Positions 1 to 9,097 of a stretch of DNA of 45,528 bases are shown here, one piece after another. The stretch lies in assembly GCA_000827265.1 (NCBI GenBank), contig KN834784.1, positions 17,901 to 63,428 on the forward strand. The letters are read 5' to 3'. Within the stretch, counting starts at the first letter, position 1, and every line of letters starts with the position of its first letter. This DNA comes from Collybiopsis luxurians FD-317 M1 (taxonomy: Eukaryota; Basidiomycota; Agaricomycetes; Agaricales; Omphalotaceae). The notes below the pieces were generated by a model. It was not told the origin of the DNA. It was given only the letters and a program-made list of their open reading frames with translations, and did no database searches. A program made the position numbers and the translations under genes.

Positions 1-2690
1 CTGGCAGTTGGTGTGCGAGTGGGTAGGAGTCGTGGTCGTAGTCGTGAAATGCGGAGAAGTTTAGAAAGGGCGAGTAGACATCGATTTCGCCCTTCAGCTC
101 CCGGTTTGACAATGATCTACCGGTGAGTGCCTTTATACCCTTTGAAGGAATAGATGATAGATGGGTCGCGAATGGATCACGGGAATACGAGGTGAGTGAG
201 GAGGAGGGTGTACTCCATCCTTGAAGGTGATATCAGGTCGGATGTAGAAATCATTGCCTAAGGAAAGGGATATGAGACGATTTTGGAAAATAAAACTTGA
301 GGCTCAACTCACCTTGTGACCAGCTTTGTCGTTCAATTATCATCGACAGAGGGGTCAAGCATAATTGATTCGTGGACCGCTCGTCTGTTCGAGCCGGTGG
401 TGTCCGCTGAGCACGACGATGGGGTAGGGACGCTGAAGCTGAAACTAGGTGAAGAGACTGGAGGAACGATGGAGACAGCATCGGGATATCGTAGCTGGAA
501 ATACGAAAGCAAACAACAGCGAATGATTTAGAACCAACATAAGCGAATAAAGAATCACTCACATACCTCCATACGAAAGTACCCTACAGGACCATCTGTG
601 CATGTTCAGCCTGTTTTCTAATCTCATCTTGTGCCTATGGACGGTCCATCTCTCCATTTGCTTCGTTCGCGGAATGTTGTGCCCCCAAACGCCTAAGATA
701 ATCGACACTGGCGGGTAGTGCCCATTCCGATCCGGATGTTGCGATGATGATAGGATAGGAAGACGGAGAAGCTGGAAGATACAAGAGGGCAACGCCGGGA
801 GTTCAACCTACGAAGTCGCACTCTGAACCTTCGGGAGACACAAAGTGCAACAGATCGTATATGCAAGCTGGGCCGCCAAATGACCGGCGGGGGAGACAAA
901 AACGGATGCAGTTGATACACGCCCGAATGGTGACAGCAATGAGGGAGTATGTGTGTGTGAGGATTGCGTGTAGAGTATGAAAAGGTGGTTGGTAGTCGTC
1001 TAAGGGGCATCAAGATTCCGTTGGATGAGGACTTCGCTCGCATTCTTTCTTTTCCTATCCTTGGTTGGAATTGCTGTTTCGTTTGCGAAAAGATTCTAGA
1101 CTTGGTCAACCGCTGAAGCAGGTTGCCTACGCTACCGCAACCAATTAAGCAAACCAAAGGGATATACAAGTGACACGAACTCACTAATTCGAATTATGCC
1201 CTGCAGCCCGGCAAGCAACCTTATACAAGACTGAGAGTGTCGCGTACAAAGGTCCAAGCGCGGTAAGTCAATCCATGCATGCCCCTGCTCTTCAAAAGCG
1301 GAGATGCTTCCTAACAAGCGGCAGGGTGTGGACAAGAAAACAAGGCCAGGAGATCTGCGCTGCGTCAGTACAAGCCGTTGGAACCACAGCTAGTGTGAAG
1401 AAAGAGGTGACGGAAGGCTCGGAGCCGGATTCCGCTTCAAGTCCGCACAAAGTTTACGTAAGCTCTCACACAGATAACGATAAGCGCTCGGGAGGCTGGG
1501 TTAGGTTGGTTAGGGTTTTTGCACGCCGCAGACGTTCCCGGTTAGCTGGTTAGGGTTTAGCTAGGGTTCGTTAGCGGTTAGGACGCGGGTTTGGGGGCAG
1601 AGCCCCCATGGTCATGGTTCGGGGTTGAGGATATCGAAAAAAAAAAATTCTAAGTTCAGATTCACGGGCTATGGTAGATAAGTCTGATATGGTCGAGATA
1701 AGATCGATAAGGTCATGTAAAGTTTGTGCGGGCAGGATACTCCAATGGACCGTTGATAAGATAAGATAAACTAATTCAAATACCTTGACTTGTAGGTAAT
1801 TGAATAGGGATGAGTGGCCGGTCTGCTCTTTGACATTCAGGAGTAGTCCACTGGACAATAATTAACATGGCTCAGTGAGTCAATGACCCTCTGCAAGCCA
1901 GAACTCCCGAACATATTGGAACTTGGCTATACGCTTCACAATATTCACTCACAACCTAAATTTCTTCATACGAAGTGCAAAACCCCAGGCTCCTTCCTAG
2001 CCAAACTGTCCGACCATTCTGCAAGACGTTGACGGCCGGTTTAACCTAAGCATCTAAATTACTAGAACAGGAGGTAACTTCAACGTAAAGTTGACTCACA
2101 GTACACCGACATTGGGATAAGCGCCGCGATAGACGTTCTGTACCCCGCAGTACCTTCACTCTCATAGACAAAAACGTTCAGAGCACTCTGGCATGTCACC
2201 TTTGCTCGATTTTGCTGGATTGCGGTTCGAAGCTGGGCTGTAATCGACTCACCCCAGCCATTGTGAATGTCATTCTACGTACTACCACACACCCGTTCTT
2301 CGTCTTCCGGTTCCCTTTCATAGTCCCTATTTTCAGCAGCACATTTCTTCTCATTCAAACGTAAGAAACCCAAACCGCAAAGCCAATGCGATATTCAAAA
2401 CCGAAGCCGGTTTCTCAGATGCAACAGTCACCGACAGGGAAATGTAATTGGTGTTAATGAACGAGCACAGTCAATACAACTTCAGCTGAGGAGGGATCTG
2501 AACATGGGGGAACGAGAACAAGGACAGATCATAACTTGTGATAAATACGAACCATTTACACATACAACAGATGCATACATAAAACATTCTTGGCAAGGGC
2601 AGTGTCAGCCATCCCGTGAGTGTCTAAATTTGAAGGTCAATTTCTTTCTGTAGTAAGGAGGGAGAAGCTGACCTACTGCTCAAATCGCCG
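1..2690. other. left flank, no gene assigned
   Basis: Several short open frames exist on both strands but none shows a domain I recognise. Donor-like GTGAGT signals occur on the plus strand near 122 and on the minus strand near 312, so pieces of spliced genes may be present. A minus-strand frame across 1-115 reads as plausible protein (acidic, aromatic) and could be an internal exon running off the window edge, but the plus strand is open there too. CpG is not visibly depleted, unlike in the transposon block to the right. Nothing beyond this is supported. Confidence 0.4.
1494..1612 (+). repeat. telomere-like TTAGGG-rich patch with small hairpin
   Basis: Several GGTTAGGGTTT-like units occur between 1498 and 1582, interrupted by unrelated bases, followed by a short hairpin with arms GGGGGC and GCCCCC around a 3-nt loop near 1594-1608. 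TTAGGG is the common telomere unit of basidiomycetes, but the units are degenerate and not in an uninterrupted array, so this is at most an interstitial telomere-like tract or part of an old repeat. Confidence 0.4.
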
Positions 2691-2694
2691 TTGC

Positions 2695-3330
2695 TCACTG
2701 AGCACTTTCAGTGTCTTGAGTGCTCTCACTATTATGCAGTGTCTCCATAACCGGCGAGTTATTTGTATTCACCAGGATAATCACTGCTGCAGGATACCAT
2801 ACCTGTATTGATTCTTTGTTGTAAAGTGGAGGATAGGAATCTATGTGAGTACTTACTGTAGCAACTGGAAGTAGTGAAAGCCCTATATGAATAACTTCTA
2901 GCAAACCCATAGCATTGGATGTACTGAAAGTACCAATCATTTTGGTGATAATCCCAATCAATTGTGCCACACAAAAAAGTCCTCCTGACTCCATCAAGAT
3001 GAGGAGAATCTTATTGGCAGGACTATTCCTTCCAGATAACACTACATGCCTGACCCTTTGAAAATTCCTGTTCATGAAGTATATGCTTCATATTTCACAA
3101 TGCATCTGAAGGAAATCTTACCACCATTTCCACACAATGAACAATGTGACAAATAGGTTAAGGATAAAGGAAGCCACAAGGGAAATCCAGTCCAAACTCG
3201 GCATGAGACCATGAATTATTTCTAGGGATTGGCTACCATCCACAATGCAATCTGCAATAAGCAAGCCTAGGACAGACAGAATCAATAGAAGAATTGGTTT
3301 CCATCAATTCTTTCCACCTACCCACATTAC
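2695..3330 (-). pseudogene. 3' half of split multi-pass membrane protein gene
   Basis: Minus-strand exons read in frame through three short introns: about 3258-3312 (GTAGGT..CCTAG), 3074-3126 (GTAAGA..ACAG) and about 2819-2872 (GTAAGT..TACAG, in-frame length). The protein has several hydrophobic segments separated by short polar loops and ends near VWYPAAVIILV followed by a short Ser/Thr-rich tail, stopping at 2695. This resembles the large family of unnamed seven-helix membrane proteins of mushrooms; no ligand or function is known. The 5' half lies at 28287-28902. If the 25-kb insertion and one target-site copy are removed, the frame runs straight across the junction (..MIANVG then the intron). 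The gene is therefore broken by the outer retrotransposon. Confidence 0.75.
3326..3330. repeat. target site duplication of outer element (left)
   Basis: ATTAC directly precedes the left LTR; ATTAG (28287-28291) directly follows the right LTR. Four of five bases match. Five bases is the usual duplication length for Ty3/Gypsy integration, and the single mismatch is in keeping with the age of this element. Confidence 0.7.
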
Positions 3331-3629
3331 TGCCATGCAACGGTGACGGAGTTACAGAGAGCGTAGTCACGAAAGGGGAAGGCTTGCTGAGTTGAGTAAG
3401 CACTGAGCTTAGCGTTCAGACGAGTGACAAGGTAAAGGTGTCGATTTAAAAAAGGTTACCCTACTTCTACCTACTTGCTGGCTTAAATAGTCAAAGGGGG
3501 TTTCATGTAATGGTAAACTGAAAGGAGCAATGATAAGATTAAGAAGTGACTAAACGGTAAGCAATGCGATGCAGGAATGTCAATAAGTGAAGATGGTGTA
3601 AAAGGGAATAGACCAAACACGCTGCTACA
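3331..3629 (-). repeat. outer element 3' LTR (left copy)
   Basis: Begins TGCC and ends CTACA, so it has TG..CA ends. It aligns over its full length with 27989-28286 with about 25 differences, about ten of them at CpG positions (CG versus TG or CA). A TATTTAA-like box lies inside on the minus strand. Confidence 0.92.
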
Positions 3630-3646
3630 TATGCCCTCCCGAGATT
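3630..3646 (-). promoter_or_regulatory. polypurine tract of outer element
   Basis: On the minus strand the sequence immediately before the left LTR is CGGGAGGGCATA, a purine-rich run at the position where plus-strand DNA synthesis is primed. This supports the minus orientation of the element. The tract is short and imperfect. Confidence 0.55.
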
Positions 3647-3688
3647 GCAATGGAATCTCGCGAATAGAAAAATTGATGAAGGTGTTGC

Positions 3689-4423
3689 CTAAGTCTCCAT
3701 GTGAGTGGAAGAAAATGCCGAAGGAGATTGAGTGGAATTAATGGCAGGGGTGGAAGAACAGCAAGCTTTAGCAGCATTATGAGCACAGAACAGTCTGGAC
3801 AGCTTAGGATCCCCTGTAGCCCAGTTCCTACTGCGATGAGCCTGAATAGCTAAATCACGCTTGTGATCATGTGTACTGTTTTTTACCAAAGCATGAACAA
3901 TGCCCATAAGGTTAGAACCAGTATAACCTGCAAACATGTTGTCATTGTCAAGGGAGGAAGCAGAGGTAGTAGCAGAGCGATGGAGGGAATTGGGGTGAGG
4001 ATAAACCCTTCCAGCATCAGTAATAAGGTTTGAGTCAAAGAGCTGGACATCTTCAGACTTGCACTCGTCTTTGCTCCACAAGCAGGAATAAGTAATATGA
4101 CCATCACCCACAAATGGGGTCACTCCATCCTCGCAAAAGGTGGTGAAGTGACACTTGAGCATGTCTGGGGAAGCGATGTTGATAGTGGCAGCAATAGGGA
4201 GATAGTCAACTATCTCAGGGACATTCCATCCCTTTGCCAAGGCAACAGAGTGGTAGACCATTTTGAGCATGAACGCATTGTCCTTCCTGTAGATGGTTTT
4301 AGGAGAAGTGATGTTATTGGTGATGGTCCATTGAACAGCATCATTAGGATCATATGAGACAGCATGGAGGTCAGGCAAAAAGATGTCGTCGCTGGTCAAC
4401 AGAGGAAGGTTTTGTGGAGGCAT
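3689..4423 (-). CDS. accessory ORF of outer element, unknown product
   Basis: An open frame of 244 codons starts at the minus-strand ATG at 4423 (MPPQNL..) and ends at 3689. A TATATAA box at 4486-4493 sits about 65 bases upstream of this ATG with a pyrimidine-rich stretch between, the layout of a fungal core promoter, so I prefer this start over reading through from integrase. The predicted protein has an acidic N-terminal half, scattered cysteines and a Ser/Thr-rich C-terminus; I recognise no domain. It lies between the integrase chromodomain and the 3' LTR in sense orientation. It could instead be a C-terminal extension of pol, since the same frame is open upstream to the inner element's LTR. 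Confidence 0.55.
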   Translation of the reverse strand: MPPQNLPLLTSDDIFLPDLHAVSYDPNDAVQWTITNNITSPKTIYRKDNAFMLKMVYHSVALAKGWNVPEIVDYLPIAATINIASPDMLKCHFTTFCEDGVTPFVGDGHITYSCLWSKDECKSEDVQLFDSNLITDAGRVYPHPNSLHRSATTSASSLDNDNMFAGYTGSNLMGIVHALVKNSTHDHKRDLAIQAHRSRNWATGDPKLSRLFCAHNAAKACCSSTPAINSTQSPSAFSSTHMET

Positions 4424-4485
4424 GTCGAGTATGAATAGATGTGGGGCCAGGAGAGAAGAAATAAGGAGGGAGATGCAGGATGAGT

Positions 4486-4493
4486 TTATATAA
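4486..4493 (-). promoter_or_regulatory. TATA box for the 3' accessory ORF
   Basis: TTATATAA on the minus strand, followed by a CT-rich leader and an ATG at 4423. Positioned as a pol II core promoter; no expression evidence. Confidence 0.45.
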
Positions 4494-4579
4494 GTCTCAC
4501 TACTTTGTCCTCCTCCAAAACTCAGAACTTCCACAGTTAGTGATGCAGAATAGAGTCCAACAGCGCCCTCCTCAGGTAT

Positions 4580-4728
4580 GTCAATATCATTTCGCCCAGC
4601 AGGTAAATCTTTAACTGAATCGACACCAAGTACCTCAAGATATTTGGTCAATGGTTCCAAGTGGCTAATTTTATTGTATGGCAACCAAGTGATATCGCCG
4701 GACTTCCATAAGACCTCAAACATAGAGT
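4580..4728 (-). pseudogene. integrase C-terminal chromodomain remnant (outer element)
   Basis: The minus-strand frame reads SMFEVLWKSGDITWLPYNKI, then a short helix region ending in a DLPAG motif. This is the chromodomain-like module at the end of integrase in fungal Ty3/Gypsy elements (aromatic V-LW-K and D-TWLP positions). The frame is cut at 4728 by the inner element's LTR; residues read beyond that point come from LTR sequence and are not part of the protein. The missing upstream portion lies at 18615-19690. Confidence 0.75.
4724..4728. repeat. target site duplication of inner element (left)
   Basis: AGAGT at 4724-4728 is repeated exactly at 18615-18619, flanking the two 695-bp LTRs. A perfect 5-bp duplication is the Ty3/Gypsy signature and fixes the element's ends. 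Confidence 0.92.
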
Positions 4729-5423
4729 TGTTAGGACCTTTACTACCTTTGTTGTTAGAAACTTGTAGCAGGTTCAATGAATAGAAAGTATTTTATTATA
4801 CCACAGCCGAGACAGAATATGCGATGGGGAGTCGCTACGTACGACAGGTGAATGAGTCCTGTACGGTTTTGGTATTGGATGTGGAGGAATGATCCTCGAG
4901 TGTCAAATAATAAATCTAGTAGCTCGGTGCAACTAGAAATAGTATATTGAGAGAACTCATTAAGATGGTATTAACAAGGGTTGACTTGGGAGGTTCATGA
5001 CTCGGTGTCCATTTACCCTACGAGACGGAATATTTGAAAGGCTACGGCAGTCAAATAGTCTTGTTGATTGGTTCAACAAGTGAGAGGTAGATAGGCCAGT
5101 GACTCAGTGTCAATGGGATTTGCTTGACTCAGTGTTAAGCAGAATAATATTAGAAACTAGTGAACAAGAGAATAGAAACAACACAGGTCAAGATAGTTCA
5201 GGTAATAACAGCATTATTGTGGGAGATGTAGGTACAAGGCTTTTATACTCTGCGGGGAGACATGTGGTCTTGTGAATAGAAGTTTGGAATGAGCAACTGG
5301 TTAGTTCGCCTCGCGAAATGCGTGTCAGATTTGGAGAGCTGAATTAATTGGTAAGACTATTATCGAGTTGTGTGGTGAGTGTAGTGGTTGGAAAGAGCAG
5401 AAAAAATAGCGTAGGGCATAACA
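4729..5423 (-). repeat. inner element 3' LTR (left copy)
   Basis: 695 bp with TGTTA..TAACA ends, matching 17920-18614 without any length change. On the minus strand it contains TATAAAAG (complement at 5241-5248) and the start-site motif described for the right copy. Its differences from the right copy are almost all CG versus TG or CA. Confidence 0.97.
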
Positions 5424-5426
5424 TTA

Positions 5427-5436
5427 CCCCCCCCCC
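5427..5436 (-). promoter_or_regulatory. G10 polypurine tract of inner element
   Basis: Ten consecutive C on the plus strand (G on the sense strand) lie three bases from the LTR edge at 5423. A purine run at this position primes second-strand synthesis in LTR retrotransposons and confirms the minus orientation. Confidence 0.8.
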
Positions 5437-5567
5437 AAGGGCCTTGAGCCCTCGAAAGGACACGTAGCTTTTGATGCGACACGGTGTTGTGACTGCCATG
5501 CCATCAGATTGAGTTTTCGATGTGCCGGCTGCCAAATTTCGATCGAAAACTCTAAGTCCAAAGCCCT

Positions 5568-5573
5568 TATAAA
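5568..5573 (+). promoter_or_regulatory. TATA box of antisense gene A
   Basis: TATAAA on the plus strand, 49 bases before the ATG at 5622, with a pyrimidine-rich leader (TTTCTTCTTTTCCTC) in between. This is the expected core promoter layout and shows the antisense gene has its own start signal outside the LTR. Confidence 0.65.
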
Positions 5574-5621
5574 GCTGGCACTCTGGGTTTTGAGTCAATT
5601 TCTTCTTTTCCTCTTACCACT

Positions 5622-7553
5622 ATGTCATCTTCTCAAGCATTTTCTGACCAGCCTATCACGTCAACAAGTGCTTCAGGAGGGTCGCAACCCCGACTGATTA
5701 TCAAAATTCCGCAGTCCCTCCAATCGGCATCCATGGTTCCCTTTTCCAATGCTCTTCCCTCTGCTCCCCCAGTGGCCAAGAAGATGCGATGTGTGGCCTT
5801 TGAGTGCAGTACACGTCTCAGCTATCCCTCAATTTCAATTATGGACTGCATTCCCCCTTCCCTTCCTACTGGCCTCCAGCCTATTTACGAGGATGCTTAT
5901 CTCGCCAATTCAAGTCCCGAGGTTTTGGATAGGGTAGATGTCAAAGAGTGGAGGAATATTTTCAGGAACTACCCATCTTGCGAATATTGCGAGTCGCATA
6001 ATCTTCGCTCCTCCTGCTCCCTTCGCCCCGACTCTTTATTGTGTAGTACTTGTGAAGCAAACTATCCTTCTAGCAAGAAGTTTTGTTCCTTCAAGAGTAT
6101 CTTTTGTCTCCTCCAATTCCACATCCTGGCTAAGCTCCCCCTCATTGTTGCCTATTGTATCGTGTCAAGTCGAGGGCTGTTTGCTATTTGGGGTGAGGAA
6201 TGGAATGCCTTAATGACGGGGTTGCAAAAAATCCCTTACTACTGTAACCATCCTGAGGAGTTAGGTTTATTGTCAGACAGGCCAAGGGTTTCGGAAGGCA
6301 AAAGGAAAGCTGGTGAGTTCAATGAGTCTAGGGTTGTTATAGTACTCATTATCTTCCTAGTCGTCTCTTTGAATGCCTTTCGAAAGAGTCAGCTCCTTCA
6401 ACAGGAGGGAATATGTTTAGGGGAGTCAAGTCGCGAACAGGTTGTTCTGCATTTGTATCATAAGGGGAAGGAGGTCGTTCGTGACACCACAGATGTCGAC
6501 ATGGAGATGGGCATTCCAGAAGAGCTGGACGCCATGACTTTGGATTATCCCAAAGATGTTCCACCTCCCCCTGTCCCTGTTCCAACACCTTCCACCCCTG
6601 TCTGGAAGGCCAGCAATAACCAGTCCTATTGCAAGGTTTTCGGCTTGAAAATGTGGTTTTTTGAACCTCTCATCAAGCAAGTCCCTTCCAATGGGTCTTC
6701 TCCAACTCGGGACAAAAGTAAGTCTCAGTTTAAACTCTTTTTCTTTTTGCACATCCGTACTAATTAACCTCTTCAGTGATACAGACTGCCATAGAATGTG
6801 TGGTTATGAGGATGGCATTGTTGTTTGCTGGTCCTGGGAAGAAGATGCTCGAGCAGGATTTATGGGCTCTGGTGGATGGAATGATTCAAGGAGCGTTCGC
6901 AGATCTCAAAGAACAATTGGTGCGTAATCCCACACTTCCATGGATTTATCTAGTCATTTACCATTTTTCATGTTCCTTTAGCAGCACTCCCCTTCTGAGC
7001 CACCTGCGCCATTCTTGAGCGAATCCCTGCTTTGATTTGTCGAGTTGCTAACGGTTGTGAATATGACTTCTGCAAACATCATTGATTCTCAACAGGACAA
7101 ACTCCTCTGAGCGTATTGGGAGTATCAAGCTTTATCGCAGAAGTTGGATTATCTGGAGACCAAGAATCTCCATTTGAAGGAGCAAGTGTCCTCACGGGAA
7201 AGTCAGTTGGAGGAGAAGGACAAGGAATTAGCTCGTCTGAAATCCTTCATAAGGCATTTCAAAGGTGATGTTCAGTCATTGGTAAGTTCCTTTCTTCTCT
7301 TTCGACTGGTTTAGTTTTTTGATAGGATATCTTACAGGAGGTTCAGCAATTAAGGGGAGCATTGGAAGCTTGGGATGGTGAGATAGAGGAGCTAAAGAAG
7401 AAGTTGGCTGCAAGTGAGGAGGCCCATTGAGTCGCAGCAGAAGAGTCGAAGTTGCGAGATGATGAACTCAGCCAACTTTGACAGCTTTTTGAGTCGGTCT
7501 GAGGGCAGTTTGCTGCTGCCTTGCCCACAAAGCCTTCTACCAGTAGTTCCTAG
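5622..7553 (+). pseudogene. antisense accessory gene A: Zn2Cys6-like plus coiled coil
   Basis: Plus-strand gene inside the minus-strand retroelement. Six exons join in frame: 5622-6312, 6361-6717, 6777-6919, 6982-7053, 7096-7281 and 7338-7553, with GT-AG introns of 42-62 bp and a TACTAA-type branch site in intron 2; total 555 codons. Residues 120-155 hold C-x2-C-x8-C-x8-C-x2-C-x10-C, close to the fungal Zn(II)2Cys6 binuclear cluster, preceded by a Ser/Pro-rich N-terminus. The middle has a PPPPVPVPTP stretch and the C-terminal third is Lys/Glu/Leu-rich coiled coil. There are five in-frame stops, all TGA (7033, 7108, 7428, 7479, 7500), where CGA/Arg would fit. That suggests a recently intact gene decayed by C-to-T change. 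A DNA-binding or regulatory role is inference; similarity to a named family cannot be tested here. Confidence 0.7.
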
Positions 7554-7854
7554 GACTTTCAGCTCATAGATTTTTTGTATATTGATAGATCCTTATTCCA
7601 AATTTTTTGTATTTCCCTTCCTAAATTAAATCTTTTTCTTTTTTGGGCCCCTCCTTTGTGTGAAATAAGAAGTTGCCCCGGGTTTGAAATAAGATATCTC
7701 CTGAGAATCGAAGTATTCAAAAATTTCCATGAGGCATATGCATGTGGCTGCACATTTCATCCCTTATTAGGTTCGTATTGGGCATCCTTGTCTCAATAAA
7801 AGGATACTTTTTCGAGACTATTTTTCTATCCTCATTTCGAGATCCTCCCTTGTC
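7554..7854 (+). promoter_or_regulatory. spacer between antisense genes A and B
   Basis: T-rich 3' region after gene A, then AATAAAAG near 7793-7801 about 55-60 bases before the ATG at 7855, with a CT-rich leader. This fits a terminator region for A followed by a promoter for B. No open frame of note lies between. Confidence 0.4.
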
Positions 7855-8759
7855 ATGGCTTCCCCTTCTCCCTTTGACTCTGCTTCATTCCTAGATCATC
7901 TTGCTGATGCTGCTGAGAGTATTTCTCAAGTTGTATCTGATCAGGACGTCCTTGTGAACCAAGCTTGTTGTGAGTTTGGGCAACTGCAGAGGGTTGTCGA
8001 GGGTCAATCCAATGAGATCCATGAGTTGTGAGAACTCTTGAGTCGAACCACACAGGAATTTGAAGATAAGATGCTCGAGTCATCTGTATGTCTTTTCAAC
8101 TTGTCGTAGGGTTTCCATGGCTCACTGATCCTTCCTAGCGAGTCGCCCAGGAAGCCAGATATCTTCACAAAACTGCTGAGGTGACCATTAAGGAGCAGGA
8201 TCAGGTTGTTAAGGGGTTGCGAGACTTTCTCGTCGAGTCCCACAACCTCCAACTGGCTGCTGAAGCTTTGGCCCAGGGGCGTGGAGTTGAATTATCTCAA
8301 TTTCACGGCATTTACAAGGAGCTTCATCGTCTCTTGAATATTGGAGATCTGCCCTTGGAACCAGTAACTACTAGCACCGTTGCCCCTATGGACATATGGG
8401 GTGGTCCTTCATCTGAATCCTTTCCTTTTGAGATGAAGAGTGACTCCACTCCCAATTCCCTATCCAATTTCGTTCCTTCTCTCGATACCACTTCCCTTCC
8501 CAGTACTCTCGTCGAGACTCGCAATACATCTCCTGTAGTGATCTTTTTGTCTGGTCACCCTAATGCCTATTTTGTTCGCACCGGGGAGGATCCTTTGACC
8601 TATTCGTTGGTTGAGAAGAATGAAGATGAATTGGCAGATCCCAGCCTCCATATGGCTCTGTCCTTGCAGGATATACAGGAGCAGATGGAGATTGAGTGTG
8701 TTGAGGATTTATATGCCCGGGAACTGGAGGAAGTATTTGGAATCCCTTTCGACGTTTGA
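7855..8759 (+). pseudogene. antisense accessory gene B: coiled-coil / acidic protein
   Basis: Two exons, 7855-8085 and 8139-8759, join in frame across a 53-bp GT-AG intron to give 284 codons including the stop. Start chosen at MASPSPF after a pyrimidine-rich leader. The N-terminal part is a Gln/Glu/Leu-rich helix likely to form a coiled coil; the middle is Ser/Thr/Pro-rich; the C-terminus is acidic and ends near EEVFGIPFDV. One in-frame TGA at 8029 sits where CGA would preserve the helix. No recognised domain. It follows gene A on the same strand and faces the end of pol tail-to-tail (pol ends at 9098). It may work with A; this is inference from adjacency only. Confidence 0.65.
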
Positions 8760-9097
8760 GCTGAACATGATGAATTAAGTGAGTCGTCCTTTGACTAGTC
8801 CTTCCATTCCAGCCTTCTGTACCTGTATATCCCAATCTATGCCCACTGTATACTTTATTTCCCTGAAATACAATCATGAATTTGTTATGATTTTTGATAA
8901 TAGTAAAGAGAAACATGTTGAGAAATTGGAAACGAAAACTTGAAGTATTGCTTTTACCCCCCCTTTAAGGTTGAGGTTTCAATTTCGAGAGTCGTTTCTC
9001 CTGATTAAATGACAGCTTCGACTGCCTGTCTCAACTCCCTTTCCTCGTCTCACAGGGCAAGGCTTTTGAGTTCTTTGAGGAGCTCAAGAGGTAACTT
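8760..9097. other. convergent 3' region between gene B and pol
   Basis: 338 bases separate the stop of plus-strand gene B from the stop of minus-strand pol. AT-rich with a C8 run near 8958. It would hold both 3' ends, so the two transcripts may overlap here. No other feature seen. Confidence 0.5.

Noticed and set aside
4724..4784. First residues of the long minus-strand frame ending at 3689 (MNLLQVSNN..)
   Set aside because: These codons are the inner element's LTR edge read by chance in frame; not part of the integrase C-terminus.
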